NCBI GenBank assembly: GCA_025934635.1
Contig: JAICWX010000136.1
Coordinates: 1 to 21,886 of the forward strand
Origin: Streptosporangiaceae bacterium
GTDB taxonomy: Bacteria; Actinomycetota; Actinomycetes; Streptosporangiales; Streptosporangiaceae
Length of the DNA: 21,886 bases
Reading direction: 5' to 3'
Part shown: piece after piece, positions 8,786 to 16,092 of the stretch
Layout of the letters: every line of letters begins with the position of its first letter
Numbering within the stretch: position 1 is the first letter of the stretch
Notes under the pieces: model-generated
Seen by the model: the letters and a program-made list of their open reading frames with translations, nothing else
Database searches by the model: none
What the model was told of the DNA's origin: nothing
Made by a program: the position numbers and the translations under genes

Positions 8786-9328
8786 ATGCCGGCCGGAGCA
8801 CAGCCAGTCGTCCGCGCGGCCGGCCCGGCGGACGCCGGGCCGGTCGCCGTGATCTTCGCCCATTACGTCGCCACCAGCGTGGCGACGTTCGAGGAAGTCG
8901 CGCCGGCCGCCGCGGACTGGCAACGGCGGCTCGGCGACCTGGCCGCGCTGAACCTGCCCTTTCTGGTAGCCGAGACGGACGGGGACGTCGGCGGCTTCGC
9001 CTACGCCAGCCCGTGGCGGCCCAAGCCCGCCTACCGGTACACGGTCGAGGACACCGTGTACCTCTCCCCCGGCTGCACCGGCCGCGGCATCGGCACGGCG
9101 CTGCTCGGCGCGCTGCTGGCCGGCTGCACCACGGCGGGCGCCCGGCAGGTCATCGCGGTCATCGCCGACACCGGCAGCGACGCGTCGGCCGCGCTGCACC
9201 GCCGGCTCGGCTTCACCGAGGCGGGCCGGCTGGCCGCCGTCGGCCGCAAGCACGGCCGCTGGGTCGACACGCTGCTCATGCAGAAGGACCTGGGGCTGAT
9301 GCAGAAGGACCTGGGGGCAGGCCGTTGA
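8786..9328 (+). CDS. GNAT N-acetyltransferase, phosphinothricin acetyltransferase-like
   Basis: A 180-residue GNAT enzyme that would transfer acetyl from acetyl-CoA to an amine such as phosphinothricin, methionine sulfone or another amino acid. It contains PAT-type markers: IFAHYVATSVATFEEV near 23-38, FAYASPWRPKPAYRYTVEDTVYLSP at about 71-95, the pyrophosphate loop CTGRGIGTALL (about 97-107) and LHRRLGFTEAGRLAAVGRKHGRWVD near the end. ATG 8786 is preferred over the in-frame ATG 8750 because AGGGGAG sits directly upstream. The C-terminus carries a 21-base tandem duplication. The stop overlaps a TTG start of the next gene (TTGA), so the two are probably coupled. The natural substrate is unknown. 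Confidence 0.88.
   Translation: MPAGAQPVVRAAGPADAGPVAVIFAHYVATSVATFEEVAPAAADWQRRLGDLAALNLPFLVAETDGDVGGFAYASPWRPKPAYRYTVEDTVYLSPGCTGRGIGTALLGALLAGCTTAGARQVIAVIADTGSDASAALHRRLGFTEAGRLAAVGRKHGRWVDTLLMQKDLGLMQKDLGAGR
9275..9316 (+). repeat. 21-bp tandem duplication at the GNAT C-terminus
   Basis: Two 21-base units lie back to back (9275-9295 and 9296-9316). They differ only at the third base (CTC versus CTG), so the protein reads LMQKDLG LMQKDLG. The duplication is in frame and lies outside the catalytic fold. Confidence 0.9.
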
Positions 9329-10095
9329 GCACCGCGTTCACCGCCGGCGAGCAGCAATGGCAGGCACGGCTGGGGAAGCTGAGGGACGTGGTGCGCCAGG
9401 AAATGGTGGCGAGACAGCTCGCACGGGAGCTGCCGGCCGCACCCGTTCGGCTGATTGATCTTGGGTGCGGGCAGGGGACGCAGGCCCTTCGCCTGGCGCG
9501 GGCCGGGTACGACGTGACCGGGGTCGATGCCTCGGCGGACCTGCTGGCCCGGTTCGGGCGGGACCTGGCCGCCGAGCCGGCTGAGGTCCGCGGCCGGGTG
9601 CGGGCCGAGTGCGCCCTGATCGAGGATTATGCCGAACGGGGCGGGGTTTCCCCGTTCGCGGCCGTCCTCTGCCACGGTGTGCTGATGTACCTGGATGACC
9701 CCGCGCCGGTCTTGCGGGCCATCGCGCGGCTGACCGGTCCGGGCGGCGTGGTGTCGCTGCTGGTGCGTAACGGCGGCGCGATGGCCATGCGGCCGGGGCT
9801 GCTGGGTGACTGGGCGACGTGCGCGGAGGCGTTCGGCACCGACCGGTACGCCAACCGGATCGGCCTGTCTGCCCGCGGGGACCGGCTGGGTGACCTGACC
9901 GGGCGGCTGGCGGACTGCGGCCTGGCGGTCACCGCCTGGTACGGGGTCCGGGTCTTCACCGACACCGCCGCTGACGACGCCGCGCCGCCGCCGGACCTGG
10001 CGACGCTGCTCGACTGCGAGGAACGGGCCGGCCGGGCCGATCCGTACCGGCAGGTGGCGGCGCTGCTGCACGTCATTGCGCGCCGGCCGGAATGA
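9325..10095 (+). CDS. SAM-dependent methyltransferase, class I
   Basis: A 256-residue Rossmann-fold methyltransferase of the SmtA/CmoA-like group. Motif I LIDLGCGQG is at about 43-51, followed by the acidic VTGVDAS end of strand 2. FAAVLCHGVLMYLDDPAPVLRAIARLTGPGGVVSLLVRN is the usual motif II/III region. The start is taken as TTG 9325, whose TTGA overlaps the preceding stop, with GGGGG upstream; the longer frame from 9013 is a shadow of the GNAT gene. The stop overlaps an ATG of the following CoA-transferase frame (ATGA, 10092-10095). Actinomycete genes of this type are often tRNA or small-molecule methyltransferases; the target is not evident here. Confidence 0.88.
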   Translation: MSTAFTAGEQQWQARLGKLRDVVRQEMVARQLARELPAAPVRLIDLGCGQGTQALRLARAGYDVTGVDASADLLARFGRDLAAEPAEVRGRVRAECALIEDYAERGGVSPFAAVLCHGVLMYLDDPAPVLRAIARLTGPGGVVSLLVRNGGAMAMRPGLLGDWATCAEAFGTDRYANRIGLSARGDRLGDLTGRLADCGLAVTAWYGVRVFTDTAADDAAPPPDLATLLDCEERAGRADPYRQVAALLHVIARRPE

Positions 10096-12344
10096 GGGAG
10101 AATGGCCCGGTGGCGGGACAGCTGTGGCCGGGACTGCTGGCCGAGGCGTGGGCGGCCCTGGACGGGGGCGCCGCCGCGAACGCGCGGCTGCCGGCCGGGC
10201 TCGAGGTGCTGTGGGTCAGCGGCGAACCAGGTGGGCTGCCGTCCCGGCTGCCGGCCGAGGAGGTGGCCGTCGCCTGCACCGCGGCCGCCCTGCTGGCCGC
10301 CGCGGCCCTGCACGCCCAGCGCGGCGGGGACGGCGGGTCCCGCGGCTCCCCGGCCGCGCGGCTGGACCGGACGCACATCGTGGCGGCCTTCCGGAGCGAG
10401 GCGTACCTGCGGGTCGGGGGCGAGCCGGCCGGCCCGGGCTTCGCGCCGCTGTCGCGGTTCTGGCGGACGGCTGACGGCTGGATCAGGACGCACGGAAATT
10501 ACCCGTGGCACCGGGAGGCGCTGCTGCGCGCGCTGGGCTGCGCCGGTGACCCGGAGCCGGTGGCGGCGGCGCTGGCGGAGCTGGGCGCGCACGAGGCGGA
10601 GGAACTCGTGACCGGGGCGGGCGGGGTGGCCGCCGCCGTCCGCACGGAGGACGGGTGGCGAGCGTCGCCGCCCGGGCAGGCGGCCGCCGCGGACGCCCTG
10701 GTCGAGGGGACGTCGGTTGGCGGCGCGCCGCCGCGCTGGCGGGCCGCGGGGGCGCTGCCCGCCTCGGGGGTCCGGGTGCTCGACCTCACCCGGGTCATCG
10801 CCGGCCCGGTGGCGACCAGGTACCTCAGCGCGCTCGGGGCGGACGTGCTCCGCCTCGACGCCCCGGACCGGCCGGAGCTGACCCTGCACGCCTACGACGG
10901 GCTGCCGGGCAAGCGCAGCGCGCTGCTCGACTTCGGTCCGGCCGAGGGGAACGCCCGGCTGCACGAGCTGCTGGCCTGCGCCGACGTGCTGGCGCACGGG
11001 TACCGGCCGCACGCGCTGGAGAAGTTCGGGCTGGGACCGCAGGAGCTGGCCGAACGGCATCCCGGCCTGGTGGTGGTCGGCCTGTCGGCGTGGGGCAGCC
11101 GCGGTCCGTGGGGCGGCCGGCGGGGGTTCGACAGCATCGTGCAGGCGGCGTCCGGGATCGCGCTGGCGGAGTCGCCGGACGGCGACCGGCCGGGCGCGCT
11201 GCCGTGCCAGCTGCTCGACCACGGCACCGGCTACCTGTGCGCGGCGGCCGCGCTGCAGGCGCTGACCCGGCAGTCCGCCCGGGGCGGCACCGTGTTCCGC
11301 GAGCTGTCGCTGGCCCGGACCGCGCACTGGCTGCTCGGCCTGCCCAGGGATGCGGCGGCTGGTTCTGCCGCGCCGGGTGCCCGGCCCCTGGCCGACGGGG
11401 CGGAGCGGGCCTGGCTGACCACGCTGGACAGCGCGGCGGGTCCGGTGACCACCGTGCGGCCGCCTGGACAGCTGGACGGCGAGGCGCTGAGCTGGTCCGG
11501 GCCGCTCAGCCGGTACGGCGGCGACGAGGCCGCCTGGTTACCGGGCGGGTCAGCCGACGGGGACCAGGGTGAGGTAGGCCATGCCGAGCAGGTCGTAGTA
11601 GCCGCGCAGCCAGTACGAGCGGTGCTGCTCGACCTTGGCCAGGAGCCCGGCGGCCTGGGGGTGGTCGCCGTGGGCCGCGAGCCATTCTTCTTCGTCGCAC
11701 TGGTAGCCGGACTCGAAATCCTCCCACTCCTCCAGCGTGGCGGTCTCGATCCAGGCCGGCCGGAAGCCCGCCGCCACGGCCTGGTCGACCAGCCCGGGCA
11801 GGTCGCCGAGCTCTTCAGCGGTGGTACCCGGCCACATGGCGGCCAGCTCAGCCTCCGTCGGCGTCCGGTGCCAGAAGCCCTCGCCGAGCAGCACCCGGCC
11901 GCCCGGGCTGACCAGGCGGCGGAGCTCGGCCAGCGCCGCCGCGACGTGCCCGGGCGGTTCGACGTCGGTCAGGGCGTGGCTGGCACCGGTGCACAGCACC
12001 AGGTCAGCAGGCCCGCGACTGGTCTCGAGGCCGGATTCCCGGACGAACGCGACCCGGTCGCCGAGCCCGCGGGCCTGGGCGCTGGCCCGGCCCCGGGCCA
12101 GGTCGCCCTCGTGGGTGTCCAGGCCGGTCCCGGTCGCCTGGGGCGCCGCCGCGAGGACGCGGAGCATCAGCTCGCCCCAGCCGCAGCCGATGTCGAGCAC
12201 GGTGCCGGGGTGGTTCGCGGTGAGCCGGGCGACGATCCGGGCCGCCCGGGCCTCGGACAGCGGGCCGTGGAACGTCAGCCTGGTCAGTGTCGGCGGCAGG
12301 CCGGCGGCAGCGGTATTCGCGTCAGTCATAGGCGCGCAGGGTAG
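10092..12344 (+). CDS. CaiB/BaiF family III CoA-transferase, open frame running past its natural end
   Basis: Family III CoA-transferases move CoA between carboxylic acids via an enzyme aspartyl-CoA anhydride. An incomplete CaiB-like N-terminal unit (about 1-200, with LSRFWRTADGWIRTHGNYP) precedes the classical domain. That domain has VRVLDLTRVIAGPVATRYLSALGADVLRLD at about 228-256, GYRPHALEKFGL, RRGFDSIVQAASGIA, and LLDHGTGYL with the likely catalytic Asp near 376. Recognisable sequence ends with YGGDEAAWLPGG at about residue 486 (near 11550). No stop occurs there, and the frame stays open to 12344, antisense to a convincing methyltransferase gene; those last 264 residues look like shadow sequence. 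ATG 10092 overlaps the previous stop. GTG 10110, with GGGAG nine bases upstream, is an equally good start. Confidence 0.75.
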   Translation: MRENGPVAGQLWPGLLAEAWAALDGGAAANARLPAGLEVLWVSGEPGGLPSRLPAEEVAVACTAAALLAAAALHAQRGGDGGSRGSPAARLDRTHIVAAFRSEAYLRVGGEPAGPGFAPLSRFWRTADGWIRTHGNYPWHREALLRALGCAGDPEPVAAALAELGAHEAEELVTGAGGVAAAVRTEDGWRASPPGQAAAADALVEGTSVGGAPPRWRAAGALPASGVRVLDLTRVIAGPVATRYLSALGADVLRLDAPDRPELTLHAYDGLPGKRSALLDFGPAEGNARLHELLACADVLAHGYRPHALEKFGLGPQELAERHPGLVVVGLSAWGSRGPWGGRRGFDSIVQAASGIALAESPDGDRPGALPCQLLDHGTGYLCAAAALQALTRQSARGGTVFRELSLARTAHWLLGLPRDAAAGSAAPGARPLADGAERAWLTTLDSAAGPVTTVRPPGQLDGEALSWSGPLSRYGGDEAAWLPGGSADGDQGEVGHAEQVVVAAQPVRAVLLDLGQEPGGLGVVAVGREPFFFVALVAGLEILPLLQRGGLDPGRPEARRHGLVDQPGQVAELFSGGTRPHGGQLSLRRRPVPEALAEQHPAARADQAAELGQRRRDVPGRFDVGQGVAGTGAQHQVSRPATGLEAGFPDERDPVAEPAGLGAGPAPGQVALVGVQAGPGRLGRRREDAEHQLAPAAADVEHGAGVVRGEPGDDPGRPGLGQRAVERQPGQCRRQAGGSGIRVSHRRAG
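11550..12329 (-). CDS. SAM-dependent methyltransferase, class I
   Basis: A 259-residue methyltransferase: motif I TVLDIGCGWGEL at about 43-54, acidic residue in TGLDTHEGDL, then FVRESGLETSRGPADLVLCT and VSPGGRVLLGEGFW. The C-terminus is long and aromatic-rich (YQCDEEEWLAAHGDHPQAAG, SYWLRGYYDLLGMAYL), as in several actinomycete small-molecule methyltransferases. It starts at ATG 12329, where a -10-like TACCCT eight bases upstream and the lack of a clear Shine-Dalgarno allow a leaderless message. The whole gene lies antisense to the unbroken tail of the CoA-transferase frame. Its conserved motifs show that this strand is the real coding strand here. Confidence 0.87.
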   Translation of the reverse strand: MTDANTAAAGLPPTLTRLTFHGPLSEARAARIVARLTANHPGTVLDIGCGWGELMLRVLAAAPQATGTGLDTHEGDLARGRASAQARGLGDRVAFVRESGLETSRGPADLVLCTGASHALTDVEPPGHVAAALAELRRLVSPGGRVLLGEGFWHRTPTEAELAAMWPGTTAEELGDLPGLVDQAVAAGFRPAWIETATLEEWEDFESGYQCDEEEWLAAHGDHPQAAGLLAKVEQHRSYWLRGYYDLLGMAYLTLVPVG

Positions 12345-12477
12345 TCCGGGGCCGGCCGCTGCGCCTAACGGATTTTTCCGGCCGGGATCCTGCCGGGCAC
12401 GGGACCGCCGGCGGCGCCGGCCTTCCCTGCGTTACCGTCAGGAGAATGCGGGGTAAACGCTGTTGGTCCAGCGCGTC

Positions 12478-13335
12478 ATGGACCTTAAGGTAAGTACTGC
12501 TGTGAGAGCTTACGAGGTCATTGAGCGGATTGACGCGTTCTGTGAGGCGGTGCCGCGCCGCCGGGCCCGGGCCGACGTGTACGGGCCGCTCGTGCTGTTC
12601 GTCCCCGCCGGTACCGGCTGGCCGTACTACGCGCGGCCCCGGCGCGGTCTCCGGGCCCCGGTCACGGCGGCCGACATCCGCGCGGTCCGCGCGCGGCAGC
12701 GCGAGCTGATCATCCCCGAGTCCTTCGAGTGGATCGAGCAGGTCGCGCCCGAGATGGCCGCCGCCGCCGCGGAGGCGGGCCTGGAGGTCCGGGCGCATCC
12801 GCTCATGGTGCTGGCCGCTCCTCCGTCCGCTGGCCCGCCGGCCGGCCTTCCTGCGCTCCCGCCGGGCGTGACCGTGCGCGAGGTCCCGCCCGAGGACGCC
12901 GAACTGGACCGGGTCTGGGCGGTGCCCGCGGTCGCGTTCGGGCACCCGGGAACCGGGGTCGGGCAGGCCGGGACGGTGGAGCGCGACAAGATGGCGGCGG
13001 ACTACGACGGCGGCACGATCGAGATGCTGCGGGAACGGCTCCGCTCGGGGCAGTCGGTGGTGGCGGCGGCGTTCGGCCCGGACGGGCCCCTCGCGGCTGG
13101 CAGCTGCCAGGCGGTGGACGGCGTCGCGGAGATCACCGGGGTGGGCGTGCTGCCGTCCGCGCGCCGCCAGGGTCTCGGCGCGGCCGTCACCGCCCTGCTG
13201 GCGCGGGACGCGCTCGGTCGCGGCGTGACCACTGTCTTCCTGTCCGCCAGCGACGACGAGGTGGCCCGCATCTACGCCCGGATCGGCTTCCGCGAGATCG
13301 GCATCGCCATGATCGCCGAGCCCGCTGACGGCTGA
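12478..13335 (+). CDS. GNAT family N-acetyltransferase
   Basis: A 285-residue protein with a C-terminal GNAT fold: VVAAAFGPDGPLAAGSCQAV, VAEITGVGVLPSARRQGLGA with the acetyl-CoA loop ARRQGLGAAV, then TTVFLSASDDEVARIYARIGFREIG. The N-terminal half (VYGPLVLFVPAGTGWPYYARPRRG ... VRARQRELIIPESFEWIEQV) matches a widespread actinomycete arrangement in which an N-terminal domain precedes the acetyltransferase. The start is uncertain: TTG 12463, ATG 12478 and GTG 12502 are in frame and none has a good Shine-Dalgarno. It is divergent from the methyltransferase at 12329. The stop codon falls inside a 16-bp tandem repeat. The substrate is unknown. Confidence 0.83.
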   Translation: MDLKVSTAVRAYEVIERIDAFCEAVPRRRARADVYGPLVLFVPAGTGWPYYARPRRGLRAPVTAADIRAVRARQRELIIPESFEWIEQVAPEMAAAAAEAGLEVRAHPLMVLAAPPSAGPPAGLPALPPGVTVREVPPEDAELDRVWAVPAVAFGHPGTGVGQAGTVERDKMAADYDGGTIEMLRERLRSGQSVVAAAFGPDGPLAAGSCQAVDGVAEITGVGVLPSARRQGLGAAVTALLARDALGRGVTTVFLSASDDEVARIYARIGFREIGIAMIAEPADG

Positions 13336-13370
13336 GCCCGCCGACGGCTGAGCCCGCTGACGGGGCTGAG
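13321..13370 (+). repeat. 16-bp tandem repeat across a gene's 3' end
   Basis: Three adjacent copies of CCCGCTGACGGCTGAG occur at 13321-13336, 13337-13352 (one change) and 13353-13370 (two extra G). The TGA in the first copy is the acetyltransferase stop codon, and the later copies repeat it. Confidence 0.9.
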
Positions 13371-13438
13371 CACGAACCAGCACGAGCGCAGGTCTGCCCC
13401 TCAGCCCCGCAGGCTCCGGCCCGGGTCTAGCGCAGCTC

Positions 13439-13526
13439 GCTTATCCGGTGGATAGGGCTTATCCGGTGGATCCGGTACCCCAGGGCTGCCTCAATCCACC
13501 GGGTAAGCCGGATCCACCGTGTTAAC
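13439..13526. repeat. Two direct and two inverted copies of an 18-bp repeat
   Basis: GCTTATCCGGTGGAT occurs at 13439-13453 and again 18 bases later at 13457-13471. Its reverse complement occurs at 13494-13508 (one mismatch) and, 18 bases further on, in a more degenerate copy from 13512. An exact 12-bp inverted pair (13464-13475 with 13508-13519) allows a long hairpin. It sits between convergent reading directions, so a terminator role is possible. Read as protein it gives a repeated AYPVD motif, but no complete gene contains it. The wider gene-free stretch 13336-13953 holds only these repeats and the esterase relic. Confidence 0.75.
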
Positions 13527-13830
13527 CGGGCCGCCTGCGGCTGCCGGTACTGCTGATGCCGGCGTGGCCGGTCCAGGCACGGCGGCGGCTCCCGTCGAGG
13601 GTTCCGGCCCGGGCGCGGGCGGCGAATTCAATCTCGGGCACCTGCGATGCCGCGCTGGCGTCCTGGTGGCTGAAGTCCGCGACCACCGAGCCCCAGGTCT
13701 GGTAGTAGCCGTAGTACTTGTTGACGGCCAGCACACCGAACGCCATGGCGGGAACGAAGGCGAGGCACGCGGCCAGGACGCGGAAAGTGATGCGACGGGC
13801 GGCCCTCGTCGCCGCCGGCCCCGCGGCAGG
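13522..13830 (-). pseudogene. N-terminal relic of a membrane-anchored esterase-like protein
   Basis: The minus-strand frame reads RRITFRVLAACLAFVPAMAF, then GVLAVNKYYGYYQTWGSVVA, then DF. This is a membrane helix followed by the aromatic N-K-Y-Y-x-Y-Y-x-T-W pattern that I associate with the N-termini of actinomycete esterase/mycolyltransferase-like alpha/beta hydrolases. Upstream the frame has no start codon through at least 13911; the only ATG, at 13746, lies inside the helix. Downstream the sequence becomes Arg/Ala-rich and stops at 13522 with no catalytic domain. I read it as a degraded fragment. The family call is from memory and moderate. Confidence 0.45.
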
Positions 13831-13915
13831 ATGGTCAATCCCCGTAGCTTCCGCACGGGTCCCCTGTGTCGACTGATCCTGCTTATACAGAGGCGGCCCG
13901 GCTGGTCTTGATACA

Positions 13916-13949
13916 GCGCAGTGGGAGGATCAGCGCAGTGGGAGGATCA
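13916..13949 (+). repeat. Exact 17-bp tandem duplication carrying the ribosome-binding site
   Basis: GCGCAGTGGGAGGATCA occurs at 13916-13932 and again at 13933-13949. Each copy contains a GGGAGGA Shine-Dalgarno. The second copy is correctly spaced for ATG 13954 and the first lies 17 bases further upstream. Confidence 0.93.
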
Positions 13950-13953
13950 CTGC

Positions 13954-14709
13954 ATGACAGAGGGGCAGCGGCGCGTCGCGCTGGTGACCGGCAGCTCACG
14001 GGGCCTGGGGGCGGCGATCGCGCGGCGGCTGGCACGTGACGGCCTGGCGGTGGCGGTCAACGGGCGGCCCGGCGACGAGCAGGTCATGGCAGTGAGCCGG
14101 GCCATCCGGGACGACGGCGGAATCGCCGAGGGCTTCCAAGCCGACGTCACCGACGAAGGTCAGGTCGCCGGGCTGGCCGTCGCGATCAGCGACCGTCTCG
14201 GCCCGGTGGACGTGCTGGTCGTCAACGCCACCGGCCCGCAGCCGGAAGCCCCGGTGACCGAGGTGGCCTGGGCGGATCATCTCGCCCAGCTGGATTTCTT
14301 CGTCAAGAGCCCGGTGCTGCTCGGCCGCGTGCTGCTGCCCGGCATGCAGGCCCGCCGGTACGGCCGCATCGTGCATATCGACTCGGAGGTCGCGCACCGG
14401 CCGCCGCCGGGCCGGTCGGCCTACGCGGCCGCCAAGAACGCGCAGATCGGCCTGGCTCTCAGCTGGGCTCGCGAGCTGGCCCCGTCCGGCATCACGGTGA
14501 ACACGGTCGCACCCGGTTTCATCCCGGTGGAGCGGCACGCGGACGTGGCCGGCGATGCCAGGCGGGCTTACCTGGCTACGGTGCCCGCCGGGCGGATGGG
14601 GAGTCCCGATGACATCGCCCGCGCCGTGAGCTTCTTCGCCGCCGAGGAGGCTGGCTTCGTCACCGGCCAGCGCATCGTCGTCGACGGCGGCCGCGGCCTC
14701 GGCGCCTGA
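13954..14709 (+). CDS. SDR family NAD(P)-dependent oxidoreductase
   Basis: A 251-residue classical short-chain dehydrogenase/reductase resembling FabG-type 3-oxoacyl reductases. The cofactor motif TGSSRGLG is at about 12-19. The conserved Asn is in VVNATG (91), in place of the usual NNAG. The catalytic Ser144 is in HIDSEV, and Tyr157 and Lys161 are in YAAAK. The C-terminus has PAGRMGSPDDIARAVSFFAAEEAGFVTGQRIVVDGG. Arg/Gly residues after strand 2 (VNGRPG) suggest NADP preference, but this is not decisive. ATG 13954 is selected over an upstream GTG at 13921 because of the well-spaced GGGAGGA. It converges on the VOC gene with a two-base gap. The substrate is unknown. Confidence 0.92.
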   Translation: MTEGQRRVALVTGSSRGLGAAIARRLARDGLAVAVNGRPGDEQVMAVSRAIRDDGGIAEGFQADVTDEGQVAGLAVAISDRLGPVDVLVVNATGPQPEAPVTEVAWADHLAQLDFFVKSPVLLGRVLLPGMQARRYGRIVHIDSEVAHRPPPGRSAYAAAKNAQIGLALSWARELAPSGITVNTVAPGFIPVERHADVAGDARRAYLATVPAGRMGSPDDIARAVSFFAAEEAGFVTGQRIVVDGGRGLGA

Positions 14710-14711
14710 CC

Positions 14712-15074
14712 CTACGGGCCGCTGACGCGCTCCCCGAGGGCGAGGCGGTGGCCGCCGGGGATCTCGACGACGAAGTCGCGCAGGCCCCAGGGATGGTCGG
14801 TCAGCGGCATGACCACGGGGGCGTCGTGACGCTGGCAGTGGTCGTGCAGGCCGTTCACGTCGGTCACGCCGATGTAGGCGGTGGTCGTCTCGTTCACGCC
14901 GGGGTGAGCGGCGCGGACGAGGGCGAGGCCGACCGCGTCCCGGGTGAGCAGCACCAGGCCCATCTCCTGCTCTTCCAGCTCGACGGTGAAGCCGAGCACG
15001 TCGCGCAGGAACGCGGTGGCCGGCCCGAGGTCGGTCACCTCGAGGTTGGGCCGGCAGCTCTGCCATTCGCTCAC
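14712..15074 (-). CDS. VOC (glyoxalase/bleomycin-resistance fold) protein
   Basis: A 120-residue protein with paired beta-alpha-beta-beta-beta units: RPNLEVTDLGPATAFLRDVLGFTVELEEQEMGLVLLTRDAVGLALV, then TTTAYIGVTDVNGLHDHCQRHDAPVVMPLTDHPWGLRDFVVEIPGGHRLALGE. The second half, with WGLRDFVVEIPGGHRL, is the usual VOC end. The first strand carries Arg-Pro-Asn where glyoxalase I has a metal-binding His, so a true glyoxalase I activity is doubtful; binding of a small toxic ligand or another dioxygenase-type role is possible. GTG 15074 overlaps the stop of the membrane-protein gene as GTGA, so the two are coupled. The much longer upstream frame to 15692 is a shadow. Confidence 0.85.
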   Translation of the reverse strand: MSEWQSCRPNLEVTDLGPATAFLRDVLGFTVELEEQEMGLVLLTRDAVGLALVRAAHPGVNETTTAYIGVTDVNGLHDHCQRHDAPVVMPLTDHPWGLRDFVVEIPGGHRLALGERVSGP

Positions 15075-16030
15075 GCTTGCATGGTACGCATCAGGCGGGC
15101 GCTGACGGCGGCCAGGGCGAGGATCAGCGCCCCGGTGACGGCCAGCGCGGCCGGGACCCCGAGCGACTGGTGGAAGTACCGGATCACGGCCGAGGTGACG
15201 TAGCCGAACATGGCCAGCGTGCCCAGGGCCAGCAGGGGCGTGTTCAGCAGCGGCACGGCCGCCGCCATCACGGCGGCGGAGGTGGCGATGCCGATGGCGT
15301 ACAGCCAGCCATGCTCGCCGGCGGCGGGGGCCGGCGCGATCAGGGCCAGGATGACGCCGCACGGCACGGTCACCCAGATCGGCTCGACGTACCGTCGCCA
15401 TCCGAGCCCGGCCCAGCCAAGGCCGAACCCCCACAGCGGGAGGGCGTAGGCCAGCACGGGAACGGGCCCGGGTCCGCCTGCGATCGTCGCGATCGTGCCG
15501 CAGATGGCAATGACCAGCCCTGCGAACAGGGCGGCGTTCTGCCACGCGCGCCGGCGCGCCAGCCACAGCGCCGCGGCGTACGCGGTGACGCCGAGCCCGA
15601 CGGCCAGGACGGTGACCGCCCCCGTGTTCCCGTATACGCCGGACGCCGCGAACCCGACCGCCCCGCCGGCGCATGCCACGGACAGGAACCACACCACTCC
15701 GGCCAGCCGCTGGATCGCGGGCTCACTGACATGACGCACGAGGATGCCGGCGACGAGGAAGAGCACGGCGGCGCCGGCCAGGACGCCCACGCGCCCCCAG
15801 CTTCCGAGCTCGTCCCACCGGCGGCCGACCGCGGCGATGGCGCCGGCCAGGAGCAGGATGGCACCGACGTAGGCCACGGCTTCGGTCAGCAGCGAGACGC
15901 GCTGCCTGCCCTGCTCCCCCGGGGCGGCTGGTCCGGCCGCGAGCAGTCCCTGCCGCCGGGCCCAGTAGTAGAAGCTGCCGACGATCAGGCCCACGGCCAC
16001 GATGATCACGAACGGGACTGGAGTAAGCAT
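15071..16030 (-). CDS. Polytopic membrane protein, DUF2157-like
   Basis: A 319-residue protein made almost entirely of hydrophobic helices, by eye about ten. An N-terminal helix (FVIIVAVGLIVGSFYYWARR) is followed by a short hydrophilic loop, and then by VAYVGAILLLAGAIAAVGRR and WGRVGVLAGAAVLFLVAGIL. This pair resembles DUF2157-type proteins, whose function is unknown. ATG 16030 and ATG 16036 are both possible; GAGG lies nine bases before 16030, so that start is preferred. It is coupled to the downstream VOC gene (GTGA overlap). A perfect 20-bp palindrome lies 63 bases upstream. No catalytic motif is visible. Confidence 0.8.
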   Translation of the reverse strand: MLTPVPFVIIVAVGLIVGSFYYWARRQGLLAAGPAAPGEQGRQRVSLLTEAVAYVGAILLLAGAIAAVGRRWDELGSWGRVGVLAGAAVLFLVAGILVRHVSEPAIQRLAGVVWFLSVACAGGAVGFAASGVYGNTGAVTVLAVGLGVTAYAAALWLARRRAWQNAALFAGLVIAICGTIATIAGGPGPVPVLAYALPLWGFGLGWAGLGWRRYVEPIWVTVPCGVILALIAPAPAAGEHGWLYAIGIATSAAVMAAAVPLLNTPLLALGTLAMFGYVTSAVIRYFHQSLGVPAALAVTGALILALAAVSARLMRTMQA

Positions 16031-16092
16031 GGTCATCAGCCTCGCGGCCGGCGGCCCGCGCGGCATCCGCGCTGATACTCAACCCGGATGCT

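Noticed and set aside
9627..11327. Very long minus-strand open frame (566 codons) opposite the methyltransferase and CoA-transferase genes
   Set aside because: No domain is recognisable and the composition is Arg/Pro/Gln-rich; the plus strand carries clear motifs for both genes.
12446..12493. Fifteen-codon ORF (ATG 12446) overlapping the acetyltransferase start, with a TACCGT just upstream
   Set aside because: Could be a leader peptide, but there is no attenuator structure or codon run to support regulation; likely chance.
13321..13526. Short repeats as a possible CRISPR array
   Set aside because: Units are 16 and 18 bp with essentially no spacers and inverted orientation, and no cas genes are present.
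13491..13856. 121-codon minus-strand open frame overlapping the esterase relic
   Set aside because: Arg/Pro/Ser-rich in a shifted frame; the neighbouring frame carries the recognisable helix and KYYGYYQTW motif.
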